A stretch of DNA of 35,343 bases from Hansschlegelia zhihuaiae. GTDB taxonomy: Bacteria > Pseudomonadota > Alphaproteobacteria > Rhizobiales > Methylopilaceae. A model generated the notes under the pieces. That model ran no database searches, had not been told where the DNA came from, and saw only the letters and a list, made by a program, of their open reading frames with translations. A program made the position numbers and the translations under genes. Where the stretch lies: contig NZ_RYFI01000010.1 in the NCBI RefSeq assembly GCF_004103825.1, positions 311 to 35,653 of the forward strand, given 5' to 3'. Positions 19,003 through 31,384 of this stretch are shown in pieces; position 1 is the stretch's first letter, and each line of letters begins with the position of its first letter.

Positions 19003-20304
19003 ATGATCTTCCAGTTCGTGGTCACCCTGGACTACGCCCTCGGCGTCGACATGACCCGGATGTTCACGGGCGGCCAGACGAAGCCGATGCTCATGCTCGT
19101 GTCGGATTCCGGCGAAGAGGGCTCGGTCGGCTATTATGTCGGAAGCGACAGTTCCGCGGCCTATTTCGCGTCATTCGAGGGCGAGGGCATCGCCTATTCG
19201 CCCGGCCGCGACGATTTCTCGGGCTATGTCGGTTCGATCGCCTGGCAGCGCTCCACCGGCCCCAATCCGGATGACGTCGTCAATTACGCGCATATGAGCG
19301 TCGACCTGGCGGGACTTTCGAAGAACCAGGTCTCGATGGCTTCGGCGGTCAATGTCTCGCCGGACGCGCTGATGGATGCGGCCTTCAATCTGGCCCAGGC
19401 CAGCGGCGCCAGGATGGCCCTCACGGTGCTCGGAACGCCGGGCGCCGACAACGTCATCGGCAGCGACTATTCCGACAATCTCTATGGCGGCGAAGGCCGG
19501 GACACGATGACCGGCTTCGGCGGCGACGACACCTACGGTGTCGGGAGCGCGGACGACGTCATCATCGAGCAGCTCGGTGGCGGAAACGACATGGTGATCG
19601 CGACCGTCAGCTACTCGCTTAGCGAGAACATCGAGACCTTGAGCATGAGCTCGGGGACCGACCCGCAGGACGCGATCGGGAACAAGAGCGACAATTTCAT
19701 CTACGGCAACGCCGGCGCCAATTTCATCGACGGCAAGCGCGGCAGCGACCTGATGGAAGGCAAGGGCGGGAACGACACCTACGGCTACGACAATTACGGC
19801 GACATCATCCACGAGGCCGTCGACGGAGGAATCGACACCGTCCTGTCGTCCAAGCACCTGTTCCTCTTCGAAAACATCGAGAACGGGACGCTCATCGGAA
19901 AGAAGAAGCTGGACCTGGTCGGCAACGAGCTCGCCAACCGGCTCGATGGCAACAAGGCCTCGAACTATCTTTCGGGAGACCACGGCGCCGACACCTTCGT
20001 GTTCGACGACAGGCTCGGCTCCAAGAACGTCGACCGCCTCACCGACTTCTCGCGGAAGGAGGGCGACCGGATCGAGCTCGAGTCCGACATCTTCTTCGGC
20101 TTGAGGCCGAACCGGGTCGTCGCCGAGAGCGCGTTCAAAAATATCGCGGAAGACGACGTCGATCGCGGCGACCGCATCCTCTATGACCAGCGTAACGGCT
20201 GGCTGTACTACGACGAGGATGGCAAGGACGGGCGCGACGCCGTGCATTTCGCGACGCTGAAGCGCGGGACGGCGATCGACCACGACGATTTCTTCGTGGC
20301 CTGA
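19003..20304 (+). CDS. RTX-type calcium-binding protein, probable type I secretion substrate
   Basis: A 433-residue acidic protein with no Sec signal peptide. The N-terminal 130 residues are unassigned. From about 140 come hemolysin-type nonapeptide-like repeats in two blocks (GADNVIGSDYSDNLYGGEGRDTMTGFGGDDTY and the related block with SDLMEGKGGNDTYGY), which bind calcium on folding outside the cell. The last 100 residues (DRLTDFSRKEGDRIELESDIFFGL and the end DHDDFFVA) look like the C-terminal secretion region read by type I exporters. The start is ATG 19003, after GAGGG; ATG 18946 is an upstream alternative. No type I exporter genes are nearby. It lies 131 bp after tonB and may be unrelated to it. 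Confidence 0.82.
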   Translation: MIFQFVVTLDYALGVDMTRMFTGGQTKPMLMLVSDSGEEGSVGYYVGSDSSAAYFASFEGEGIAYSPGRDDFSGYVGSIAWQRSTGPNPDDVVNYAHMSVDLAGLSKNQVSMASAVNVSPDALMDAAFNLAQASGARMALTVLGTPGADNVIGSDYSDNLYGGEGRDTMTGFGGDDTYGVGSADDVIIEQLGGGNDMVIATVSYSLSENIETLSMSSGTDPQDAIGNKSDNFIYGNAGANFIDGKRGSDLMEGKGGNDTYGYDNYGDIIHEAVDGGIDTVLSSKHLFLFENIENGTLIGKKKLDLVGNELANRLDGNKASNYLSGDHGADTFVFDDRLGSKNVDRLTDFSRKEGDRIELESDIFFGLRPNRVVAESAFKNIAEDDVDRGDRILYDQRNGWLYYDEDGKDGRDAVHFATLKRGTAIDHDDFFVA

Positions 20305-20326
20305 GCGAGGACCCGGCCGCGAAGTC

Positions 20327-20701
20327 CTAGCGGACGGCCCTCGCCTTGTTCCCGCGCACGAAGGACTGGGTCGGCGAGGCCGCGACGTCGGCCTTGGGTA
20401 GCTTCTGCGCGATGCCGTAAAGCCGTTCGCGCCGGTCCATCTCGTCATAGACGTCCTGGGGCGACACGCCGGCCGCGGACCACAGGACGACCAGATTGTA
20501 GACCAGGTCGGCGCTTTCCCGGATCAGCGCCTCGCGGGCGCCCGTGACCGCCTCGATGGCGACCTCGGCCGCCTCTTCGGCGACCTTCTTCGCCATCTTG
20601 TTAACGCCCTCGCGCCGCAGCCGCGCGGTTCGCGCGAGCGCGGGATCGTCCTCGGTCGCCTCGCAAACGGCTTGGTAGAGGCGCTCGATCGAATCGGTCA
20701 T
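20327..20701 (-). CDS. hisE: Phosphoribosyl-ATP diphosphatase
   Basis: Second step of histidine biosynthesis: hydrolyses phosphoribosyl-ATP to phosphoribosyl-AMP. The 124 residues carry the MazG-like helical core with KKVAEEAAEVAIEA (metal-binding Glu residues) and RESADLVYNLVVLW. The C-terminal tail (about 95-124) is longer than in the shortest HisE proteins. It stands alone, converging on the RTX gene with a 22-bp gap, away from any other his gene in the window. A related all-alpha NTP pyrophosphohydrolase remains possible. Confidence 0.88.
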   Translation of the reverse strand: MTDSIERLYQAVCEATEDDPALARTARLRREGVNKMAKKVAEEAAEVAIEAVTGAREALIRESADLVYNLVVLWSAAGVSPQDVYDEMDRRERLYGIAQKLPKADVAASPTQSFVRGNKARAVR

Positions 20702-20766
20702 GGTGTCAGTTTGACCCGCCCAACTTGTCCATTGGATGACAGTTCTGATTACGAATCATTTACATA

Positions 20767-20856
20767 GCGCGCCGGTGGGCGGCTGGGGATAGGTAGAACC
20801 GCGCACCACTGCCGGAAATTTCCCGGCGGTGGCCTTTATCCACCAGGATGGCGCGC
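20767..20856 (+). ncRNA. Candidate structured 5' leader of the CNNM gene
   Basis: Nested pairings fit one long stem: GCGCGCC (20767-20773) with GGCGCGC (20850-20856); GGT (20774-20776) with ACC (20842-20844); GGATAGG (20787-20793) with CC-tt-TATCC (20833-20841); and an inner hairpin CCACTGCCGG (20806-20815) with CCGGCGGTGG (20823-20832) around a 7-base loop. The 3' side is almost fully paired, while the 5' side has two internal loops of 10 and 12 bases, an aptamer-like asymmetry. I could not match it to a known riboswitch. High GC makes some chance pairing likely. Confidence 0.4.
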
Positions 20857-20916
20857 GCCTCGGTCGCGGGCGAGGCCATGACGGCTGCCCACAGGGGCGT
20901 TATACTTCTCAATCCG

Positions 20917-20936
20917 GGCGGCCGCATGCGGCCGCC
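20917..20936. repeat. 20-bp perfect palindrome before the CNNM gene
   Basis: GGCGGCCGC, AT, GCGGCCGCC reads the same on both strands and would form a very stable hairpin 18 bases before the ATG at 20955. No T-run follows. It could be an expression platform hiding the ribosome site, or a protein-binding site. Confidence 0.6.
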
Positions 20937-20954
20937 TCCCTCTCCGGACCGTTC

Positions 20955-22289
20955 ATGCCGATCGTCGACATCGCCGTTCTTCTGGGCCTCGTGCTCCTGA
21001 ACGGGTTCTTCGCGCTGTCGGAGCTCGCGATCGTCTCGGCCCGCAGGCCGCGCCTCCGGATGATGGCGGATGCGGGCGACAAGGGCGCCGAACGCGCGGC
21101 GAAGCTTGCGGACGATCCGTCGAGCTTCCTGTCCTCCGTCCAGATCGGCATCACGCTGATCGCGATCTTGACCGGCGTGGTCGGCGAATCCGCGCTCGCC
21201 GACCCGTTCGCCGAGACGCTTAGAGCGTCCACAGGCCTCGGGACCTATGCCGGGCCAGTAGCGAGCGGCCTCGTGGTGTTCGGCATCGGCTATATGTCGC
21301 TGATCCTCGGCGAGCTCGTGCCGAAGCGCATCGCGCTCGCCAATCCCGAACCGATCGCAGCGTTCGTTTCGGGTCCGCTTCGGTTGGTGGCGATCGTCGG
21401 CCGCCCCTTCGTGGTCGTGCTCAACGCCTCCTCTGCGCTCATCCTGAGACTTTTGGGCGTCAAGGAGCAGGACGGGTCGAACGTCACCGAGGAGGAGGTC
21501 CGCAGCGTCATCGCCGAGGGCGTGGCGGCAGGCTCGATCGAGCCGGTCGAAAAACGCATGATCGAAGGCGTGCTCGGCCTCGCGGACCGCCCCGTTCGAT
21601 CAATCATGACGCCGCGGCGCGAGGTGTTCTGGGTCGACGCCACCGACGACCTCGAGACCATCAAGACCGAGCTCGCCGAAAGCCCGTTTTCCCGCATCGT
21701 CGTGGGCAAGGACGGCTCGGTCGACGACCCTGTCGGCATCCTGCACAAGAAGGACGTGCTCGCGCAGGTGCTCGCCGGCGGGACCTTCGACGTCGCTTCG
21801 CAGGTCAAGGATCCGCTTTATGTGCCGGAGGGCGCCTCGGCGCTCAGCCTGCTGGAGCTCTTCAAGTCGCAGCCGTCCTCGACCGCCTTCGTGGTCGACG
21901 AGTTCGGCGGCTTTGAGGGCATCGTCACGTCGCACGATGTGCTCGGCGCGATCGCGGGCGCGCTGCCCGAGGAGCACGAGACCGCCGAGGACCTCGAGAT
22001 CCGGCGACGGGAGGACGGCTCCTACATGGTGGACGGCCGCGCCTCGCTCGACCTCGTGACCGAGACCTTCGCGTTCAACGTGCCGCAGAGCGCCCAAGGC
22101 GAGTTCCACACCGCCGCGGGCCTCGTCATCGCCGAGCTCGGCCGCATCCCGAACGAGGGCGACACGATCGACGTCGGCGGCTGGATCGTCGAGGTGGTCG
22201 ACATGGACGGGCCACGCGTCGACAAGCTGATGTTCCGGGCGCGCACGAGCGGCGAGGCGGGCGCGACGCCCGCGGGCGCCGGCGCCTGA
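20955..22289 (+). CDS. CNNM/CorC-HlyC family membrane protein with CBS domains
   Basis: A 444-residue inner-membrane protein. The N-terminal DUF21/CNNM domain (about 1-190) has several hydrophobic helices (VDIAVLLGLVLLNGFFALSELAIVSARRPRLR; ITLIAILTGVVGESALADPF; GYMSLILGELVPKRIALANPE). A pair of CBS domains follows (IMTPRREVFWVDATDD and the FVVDEFGGFEGIVTSHDVLGAIAG half), then a C-terminal CorC/HlyC transporter-associated domain. Relatives are linked to magnesium or other cation efflux; older annotations call them hemolysins. ATG 20955 is chosen because the frame upstream (to 20829) crosses the structured leader and encodes nothing conserved. The decarboxylase gene follows after 13 bp. Confidence 0.92.
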   Translation: MPIVDIAVLLGLVLLNGFFALSELAIVSARRPRLRMMADAGDKGAERAAKLADDPSSFLSSVQIGITLIAILTGVVGESALADPFAETLRASTGLGTYAGPVASGLVVFGIGYMSLILGELVPKRIALANPEPIAAFVSGPLRLVAIVGRPFVVVLNASSALILRLLGVKEQDGSNVTEEEVRSVIAEGVAAGSIEPVEKRMIEGVLGLADRPVRSIMTPRREVFWVDATDDLETIKTELAESPFSRIVVGKDGSVDDPVGILHKKDVLAQVLAGGTFDVASQVKDPLYVPEGASALSLLELFKSQPSSTAFVVDEFGGFEGIVTSHDVLGAIAGALPEEHETAEDLEIRRREDGSYMVDGRASLDLVTETFAFNVPQSAQGEFHTAAGLVIAELGRIPNEGDTIDVGGWIVEVVDMDGPRVDKLMFRARTSGEAGATPAGAGA

Positions 22290-22302
22290 CCCCGAACCGA
22301 CC

Positions 22303-23730
22303 ATGACCCGAAGCGTCCCGCCGCTCGGGCCGTCGCCCGACGAGCTCGCCGCCGCCTTCGCGCGGCTCGTCGAGACAGCATTGGAGCGCGCGGAGCGGGG
22401 AGGCGAGGCCCCGGTCATCCGGCAAGCTGATCCCGAAACGCTGGCGGCGCTCGCCGCGCCGCCGCCTGCCGCGGGCCGTGCGCTCGACGAAGCCCTGGCG
22501 CGGCTCGACGCCGCGCTTTCGTCGGGCATGAACACCGACCATCCGCGCTTCTTCGCCTTCATCCCGAGCCCGGCCTCGCCGCTCTCCTGGCTCGGGGAGC
22601 TCGCCGCTTCGATCCACAACCAGCATCTCGGCGCCGCCCGCCAGAGCGAGGGCGCGACGGCGATCGAGCGGGGCCTGATCCGCTGGCTCGCCGGCGAGGC
22701 CGGGATGCCGGAGGGCGCCGGCGGCCTGTTCGTCTCCGGCGGCTCGATCGCCAACCTCACGGCGCTGACGGCCGCGCGGGACCAGATGCTCGTCGAGGAC
22801 GAGAGGGCGCAAGGGACGGCATACGTCACCGCCGAAACCCACGCTTCGGTCGCCAAGGCTCTCCGGATCATCGGGCTGACGGATCGCCAGATCCGCGTGG
22901 CGCCTGTCGACGGGGAGCGCCGGATGGACGTGGCGGGGCTGGCGCGTGTGATCGCGGAGGACCGGGCCGCGGGGCTCAAGCCGTTCGTGGTGGCGGCGAC
23001 GGCCGGGACCACCAACACCGGAGCCATCGATCCGCTGCCGGAGATCGCGGATCTCTGCGAGCGCGAGGGACTCTGGATGCATGTCGACGGCGCCTATGGC
23101 GCGTCGGCGCTGCTTTCGCCCGCCCACCGCGACCTTCTGGAGGGCGTCGGCCGCGCCGACAGCCTGAGCTGGGACGCCCACAAATGGCTGTTCCAGACCT
23201 ATGGCTGCGGGGTCGCGCTGCTACGCGACGCGAGCCTGCTCGCCCCGAGCTTTTCGCTCAGCGCCGACTATCTGCGCGACGGGGACGCGGTGGGCGCCGA
23301 TCCGAATTTCTGGGACCTTGGCCCGGAGCTCACGCGCTCCGCACGCGCGGTCCGGCTTTGGCTGACCTTGCAGGCGATGGGACGCGACGGCATGGCGGCG
23401 GCGATCGCCCACGGCTTCGCGCTGGCCGAGGCCACGGAGCGGGCCGTGCGCGAGACGCCGGACTGGCTGGTGGCGTCGCCGGCCCGGATGGCGATCACGG
23501 CGTTCCGCTATGTGCCGGAAGGTCTCGCGACGGACACGGCCGACGCCATCAACGCCGCGGCGGCGCGGAGGTTGATGGAGGAGGGTTACGCCGCGGTCGG
23601 CGCGACGCGGCTCGACGGCCGGGTCGCGCTGCGGGTCTGCGCCATCAATCCGCGGGCGACGGAAACCGACATGCGCGAGACGATCCGGCGTCTCGACGGG
23701 ATAGCGCGCGACCTGAGAGGCGCGGTCTGA
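22303..23730 (+). CDS. PLP-dependent group II amino-acid decarboxylase
   Basis: A 475-residue fold-type I enzyme of the aromatic-amino-acid/glutamate decarboxylase family. The N-terminal HPRFFAFIPSPASPLSWLGELAA, the cofactor-binding GLFVSGGSIANLTALTAARD, WMHVDGAYGASALLS (Asp that binds the pyridine nitrogen) and SLSWDAHKWLFQTYGCG with Schiff-base Lys294 are all present. Members decarboxylate Tyr, Trp, Dopa or related acids to amines, and some act as aldehyde synthases; the substrate is not clear. It is only 13 bp after the CNNM gene and probably on the same transcript. It converges on atpC with a 15-bp gap. Confidence 0.9.
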   Translation: MTRSVPPLGPSPDELAAAFARLVETALERAERGGEAPVIRQADPETLAALAAPPPAAGRALDEALARLDAALSSGMNTDHPRFFAFIPSPASPLSWLGELAASIHNQHLGAARQSEGATAIERGLIRWLAGEAGMPEGAGGLFVSGGSIANLTALTAARDQMLVEDERAQGTAYVTAETHASVAKALRIIGLTDRQIRVAPVDGERRMDVAGLARVIAEDRAAGLKPFVVAATAGTTNTGAIDPLPEIADLCEREGLWMHVDGAYGASALLSPAHRDLLEGVGRADSLSWDAHKWLFQTYGCGVALLRDASLLAPSFSLSADYLRDGDAVGADPNFWDLGPELTRSARAVRLWLTLQAMGRDGMAAAIAHGFALAEATERAVRETPDWLVASPARMAITAFRYVPEGLATDTADAINAAAARRLMEEGYAAVGATRLDGRVALRVCAINPRATETDMRETIRRLDGIARDLRGAV

Positions 23731-23745
23731 AGGCGGCCCGCCGCC

Positions 23746-24147
23746 TTACGACACCACCGCCCGGAACTCCTTCAGGCGGTCGAGCTTCTCCTGGGCGCGA
23801 CGCCTGGCCTCGTCGCCCTCGACGTCCGCGAGGTCGTCCTCGGCGTCCTTGATCGACTGGTCGAGCGCCGAGACGTCGAACTCCGCCATCGGCGTCGCCT
23901 CGTCGGCGAGGATCGTGAGCCCCTTCGGGTTCACGTCCGCGAAGCCTCCGCGGACGAAGAGACGTTCCGGCTCGCCGCCGTCGGTCTTGAACACCTTCAC
24001 GATTCCGGGCCGCAGCGTCGAGAGCAGCGGCGCGTGATGCGCGAGCACGCCGAACTCGCCCTCGGCGCCCGGCACCACGACATGCTCGACCTCTTCCGAG
24101 ATCAGCAGTTTTTCGGGCGAGACGAGCTCGAACTGGAACGTGTCCAT
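23746..24147 (-). CDS. atpC: F1F0 ATP synthase epsilon subunit
   Basis: Central-stalk subunit that couples rotation to catalysis and restrains ATP hydrolysis. In 133 residues it has the beta-sandwich domain with FELVSPEKLLISEEVEHVVVPGAEGEFGVLAHHAPLLSTLRPG and a C-terminal helical hairpin (about 88-133). It is the last gene of the F1 cluster. It is separated from atpD by 174 bp filled with palindromic repeats, while the other atp genes are 35 bp apart or less. Confidence 0.95.
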   Translation of the reverse strand: MDTFQFELVSPEKLLISEEVEHVVVPGAEGEFGVLAHHAPLLSTLRPGIVKVFKTDGGEPERLFVRGGFADVNPKGLTILADEATPMAEFDVSALDQSIKDAEDDLADVEGDEARRRAQEKLDRLKEFRAVVS

Positions 24148-24187
24148 CGAAAGTCCTTCAGATCCTAAAGCGCCGCCGCTGCGTACC

Positions 24188-24211
24188 CCCTCTCCCGCTT
24201 GCGGGAGAGGG
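24188..24211. repeat. Palindromic REP-like element between atpD and atpC (copy 1)
   Basis: CCCTCTCCCGC, TT, GCGGGAGAGGG: an 11-bp perfect stem. The same arms occur at 33037-33060. A short hairpin, GTCTCT/AGAGAC (24223-24239), follows it. Confidence 0.75.
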
Positions 24212-24267
24212 CCGAGGTGAGGGTCTCTCCGAAAGAGACGCCATGTCCTGACGCCCCCTCATCCTTG

Positions 24268-24291
24268 CCTTCTCCCGCACGCGGGAGAAGG
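24268..24291. repeat. Palindromic REP-like element between atpD and atpC (copy 2)
   Basis: CCTTCTCCCGC, AC, GCGGGAGAAGG: an 11-bp perfect stem related to copy 1. It is enclosed by the outer arms GACGCCCCC (24250-24258) and GGGGGCGTC (24290-24298). In the atp transcript the two elements would form strong hairpins ahead of atpC. Confidence 0.75.
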
Positions 24292-24321
24292 GGGCGTCGA
24301 CGTCGCGTCAGTCCGTCGAGA

Positions 24322-26650
<2,329 letters not shown>

Positions 26651-26685
26651 GGGGCCGCCCGAACTCCGTTCTCAAACAGCCGCGA

Positions 26686-28223
<1,538 letters not shown>

Positions 28224-28224
<1 letters not shown>

Positions 28225-28784
28225 CAGCCGACCTCTTTCATCGCGAGTTTGATCGAATTGAGCTTGGTCTTGAGCGAGGCGTCGACCATGCGGCTGCCGA
28301 GCCGCACGATGAGGCCGCCGAGAATCTTGGGATCGACCTTGACGTCGAAGTCGACAGTCTTCCCGGTGATCTCCTTGAGCGCGCCGGCGAGCTCGTCGCG
28401 GCGCTGCTTGGAGAGATCCTCGGCGACCGTGACCTCCGCGGTGATCGCGCCCCTGTCGGCCGCGACCAGGGCGCGGTAGCCCTTGATCATGCCCTCGAGA
28501 GCGAAAAGCCGCCGGTTCACCGCGACGAGGCTCACGAACTTCGCCGTCAGCCCCTTCACGCCGAGCTTGTCCATCACGGCGGAGATCGCCTTCTCCTGCT
28601 CCTCGGCGGAGAACACCGGGCTCCTGGTCAGGCGACGGAGGTCCGCGCTTTCGGCGAGCGCCGCCGACAGCACGTCGAAGTCCTTCGAGACCGCGTCGAG
28701 CGCGTTCTCTTCCTTTGCAAGGTCGAACAAAGCGGACGCGTAGCGTCCCGCCATTCCGGACACGATGGTGTCTTTACCTGCCAC
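28224..28784 (-). CDS. atpH: F1F0 ATP synthase delta subunit
   Basis: Links F1 to the peripheral stalk. From GTG 28784 it has 186 residues, with the [23 protein letters not shown] start shared by Rhizobiales proteins and the C-terminal [33 protein letters not shown] region. A GAGAG lies about eight bases before the GTG. ATG 28754 would drop ten conserved residues, and the longer frame to 28940 has an unconserved extension. It is the first gene of atpHAGDC. The F0 genes are not in the window, as in other alphaproteobacteria where they form a separate operon. Confidence 0.93.
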
Positions 28785-29049
28785 CGAGCGTCTCTCGCTG
28801 GTTGGAGCCGAGGGCTGAAACCGGAGCGGACGCTCCGAACTCCCTGAACCGTTGATTTTTGAGGCCGCACAGGCCCCGCCCCTGGAGCGGTCCCCGGAGC
28901 GCGAGGGGTGACTATCATGACGCGCGGGCCCGCGCAACATCGTGGCGCGGCTGTGGCGCGCTCGGAATTCATAAGAGAAATCAATAGTCTGTTAGTCGCC
29001 GTCAAGAACGGGTCGAAGCCCCTCGACGAACTGTCACACCGCCGTGCGG

Positions 29050-31221
29050 CTAGAGAAAGCTTTGCGGATCGACGTCGACCGCGACCCTGACGCCGCCGCG
29101 CGGCTGGGGCGCGGCGGCCAGCCAGGCGCGCATATAGGCCGGCAGGTCGAAGGTCCGCGGGGCCTGAGCGAGCAGGCGCATCCGGTGACGGCCCCGAACC
29201 ATGGCGAGCGGCGCCTCGGCGGGGCCGAGCACGCGGATGCCCTCGACCTTCGGCGCGGCGCGGGCGAGCGCGCGGCCGTGCGCCTCCGCGGCCTCGCGCG
29301 CCGGCGCCGTGACGATGACCGCGGCGAGCCGGCCGAAGGGCGGCATCATGGCGGCCTTCCGGGCTTCGGTCTCGACGGCGTAGAAGCCCTCCCGGTCGCC
29401 CGCCACCAGCGCGCGGATCGCCGGGTGGTCGGGGTCGAAGGTCTGCAGCAGCGCGCGCCCCGGCCGGTCGCCGCGGCCGGCGCGGCCGGTCACCTGCTGC
29501 AGCATCTGGAAGGTGCGCTCCGCCGCGCGGGGATCCGCGGCCCCGAGCGCGAAATCGGCGTCGACCGCCCCGACCAGAGTGAGCTTCGGGAAATGGTGGC
29601 CTTTGGTCACCATCTGGGTGCCGATCACGATGTCGACGGCGCCGCGCTCGATCGCGTCGAGCTCCGCCGCGAGCCGCTCGCCGGCGCCCATCACGTCGCT
29701 CGACAGGATCGAGATCCGCGCTTCCGGGAAGCGCGCCGCGGCCTCGTCGCGGATGCGCTCGACGCCGGGCCCGAGCGCGACAAGCGCGTCGGCGGCGCCG
29801 CAGGCGGGGCAGGCGTCGGGCGTCGGGCCCGAATGGCCGCAATGGTGACAGACGAGGCTCGCGCGGAAACGGTGCTCGACCAGCCAGGCCGAGCAGTTCG
29901 GGCATTTCATGCGGTGGCCGCAGCGCCGGCAGAGGGTGAGCGGCGCATAGCCCCGGCGGTTCAGGAACAGCAGCGCCTGCTCACCGGCCGAAAGCGTTTG
30001 GGCGATCGCCGAGACCAGCCGGGGAGCGAGCCATTCGCCGCGCGGGGGGCCCGCCACCCGCATGTCGATCGCGGCGATCTCGGGCATCGCGCGGCCGCCG
30101 AAGCGCGCCGGCAGCGCGAGCTTGGCGTAGCGGCCGCGCTCGGCGTTGACGCGGCTTTCGAGCGACGGCGTCGCGGAGGCGAGCACGACGGGCGCGCCCT
30201 CGAGCCGGCCGCGCAGCACCGCCATGTCGCGGGCGTTGTAGAGCACGCCGTCCTCCTGCTTGTAGGCGGCGTCGTGCTCCTCGTCGACGACGATCAGCCC
30301 GAGCTCGCGGAACGGCAGGAACAGTCCGGAGCGCGCCGCCACCACGGCGCGGATCGAGCCGTCCGCCACGCCGCGCCGGACCGCCGTGCGCCCCATGTCG
30401 CCGACGCTTGCGTGCCAGACCGCGGGCCGCACGCCGAAGCGCTTAGCGAAACGGTCGAGGAACGGCACGGTGAGCGCGATCTCGGGCGCCATCACCAGCG
30501 TCTGCCTGCCGCGCGACAGCGCCTCGGCGACGGCCTCGCAATAGACCTCCGTCTTGCCCGAGCCCGTGACCCCGTCGATCAGGACGACGCGGTACTGGCC
30601 GTCCGCGACGGCGCGGCGCAGCGCCTCGGCCGCGTGGGCCTGATGGGGCGTGAGCTTCGGGCCCGGCCGCGCCGGGTCGGGCTGCTGCTGCGGCGGGGGC
30701 GGGGGCAGCGGCGTCAGCTCCAGCGCCCCCTCCGCCGCCAGACCGTCGACGACGGAGGCCGAGACCCCGGCGGCCTCCGCCAGTCTGGCCTTCGGCCGCA
30801 CGACCCCGTCGGCGGCAGCCGCCAGAACCTTCTCGCGCGCCGGCGTCAGCCGCGACGGCGCGGCGCCGGTCGCACGAAACCCCGTCTTCGGCGGCGGCGG
30901 CGTCTCGTCCGCCAGGCCCCTCAGCGCCATGCGGAGCACCTGGCCCCGCGGCGCGAGCGTGTAGTCCGCGATCCAGTCGACGAAGCGGCGCATCGGGCCT
31001 GCGAGCCCGGTCGCCGGGACCCGCCCCTCGAGCGTCTTCAGCCGCGCGCCGTCGACCGCCTCGCCCGCGCCGTCCCACACCACGCCGATCTGGGCGCGCG
31101 AGCCGAGCGGCGCGACCACGACGTCGCCGGGGGCGAGCTCGAGCCCGTCCGGGACCGCATAGGTCAGCGTCCGGTCGAGCGCGACCGGCAGCAGCACCTC
31201 GACGGTCTTGGGAAGTGGCAT
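29050..31221 (-). CDS. priA: Primosomal helicase PriA
   Basis: Superfamily 2 3'-5' DNA helicase that reloads the replisome at stalled forks, 723 residues. In order: the N-terminal DNA-binding domain (VEVLLPVALDRTLTYAVPDGL), a Pro-rich linker near 175-190, Walker A GVTGSGKTE near 215, the DEEH box (LIVVDEEHDAAYKQEDG), SATPSLES, a zinc-binding insert with paired CxxC motifs (CRRCGHRMKCPNC and CHHCGHSGPTPDACPAC), and helicase motifs V-VI (IVIGTQMVTKGHHFPKLTLV; LQQVTGRAGRGDRPG). It lies upstream of and divergent from the transaldolase gene. The 762-codon frame opposite it is a shadow. Confidence 0.96.
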   Translation of the reverse strand: MPLPKTVEVLLPVALDRTLTYAVPDGLELAPGDVVVAPLGSRAQIGVVWDGAGEAVDGARLKTLEGRVPATGLAGPMRRFVDWIADYTLAPRGQVLRMALRGLADETPPPPKTGFRATGAAPSRLTPAREKVLAAAADGVVRPKARLAEAAGVSASVVDGLAAEGALELTPLPPPPPQQQPDPARPGPKLTPHQAHAAEALRRAVADGQYRVVLIDGVTGSGKTEVYCEAVAEALSRGRQTLVMAPEIALTVPFLDRFAKRFGVRPAVWHASVGDMGRTAVRRGVADGSIRAVVAARSGLFLPFRELGLIVVDEEHDAAYKQEDGVLYNARDMAVLRGRLEGAPVVLASATPSLESRVNAERGRYAKLALPARFGGRAMPEIAAIDMRVAGPPRGEWLAPRLVSAIAQTLSAGEQALLFLNRRGYAPLTLCRRCGHRMKCPNCSAWLVEHRFRASLVCHHCGHSGPTPDACPACGAADALVALGPGVERIRDEAAARFPEARISILSSDVMGAGERLAAELDAIERGAVDIVIGTQMVTKGHHFPKLTLVGAVDADFALGAADPRAAERTFQMLQQVTGRAGRGDRPGRALLQTFDPDHPAIRALVAGDREGFYAVETEARKAAMMPPFGRLAAVIVTAPAREAAEAHGRALARAAPKVEGIRVLGPAEAPLAMVRGRHRMRLLAQAPRTFDLPAYMRAWLAAAPQPRGGVRVAVDVDPQSFL

Positions 31222-31384
31222 CCGGGACTTTCGTGGGCGGCCAGGGTCACGCCTCTTCGGCGCATCGCCGCCGGCCCGTCAAGCGCGGCGCAACCTTTCG
31301 CCTTGCGCATCCCGCGGCGTCGGGCCACTTGAAAAGCGCGGGGCGCTTGGCGGCTCCGAACCCTGACCCGAAGGAATTTTCGCG

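Noticed and set aside
20767-20856. yybP-ykoY or M-box riboswitch
   Set aside because: The conserved internal-loop sequences I remember for these classes are not present; kept only as an unnamed structured leader.
29044-31332. 762-codon plus-strand frame opposite priA
   Set aside because: Arg/Gly/Ala-rich shadow; PriA motifs on the minus strand are complete.
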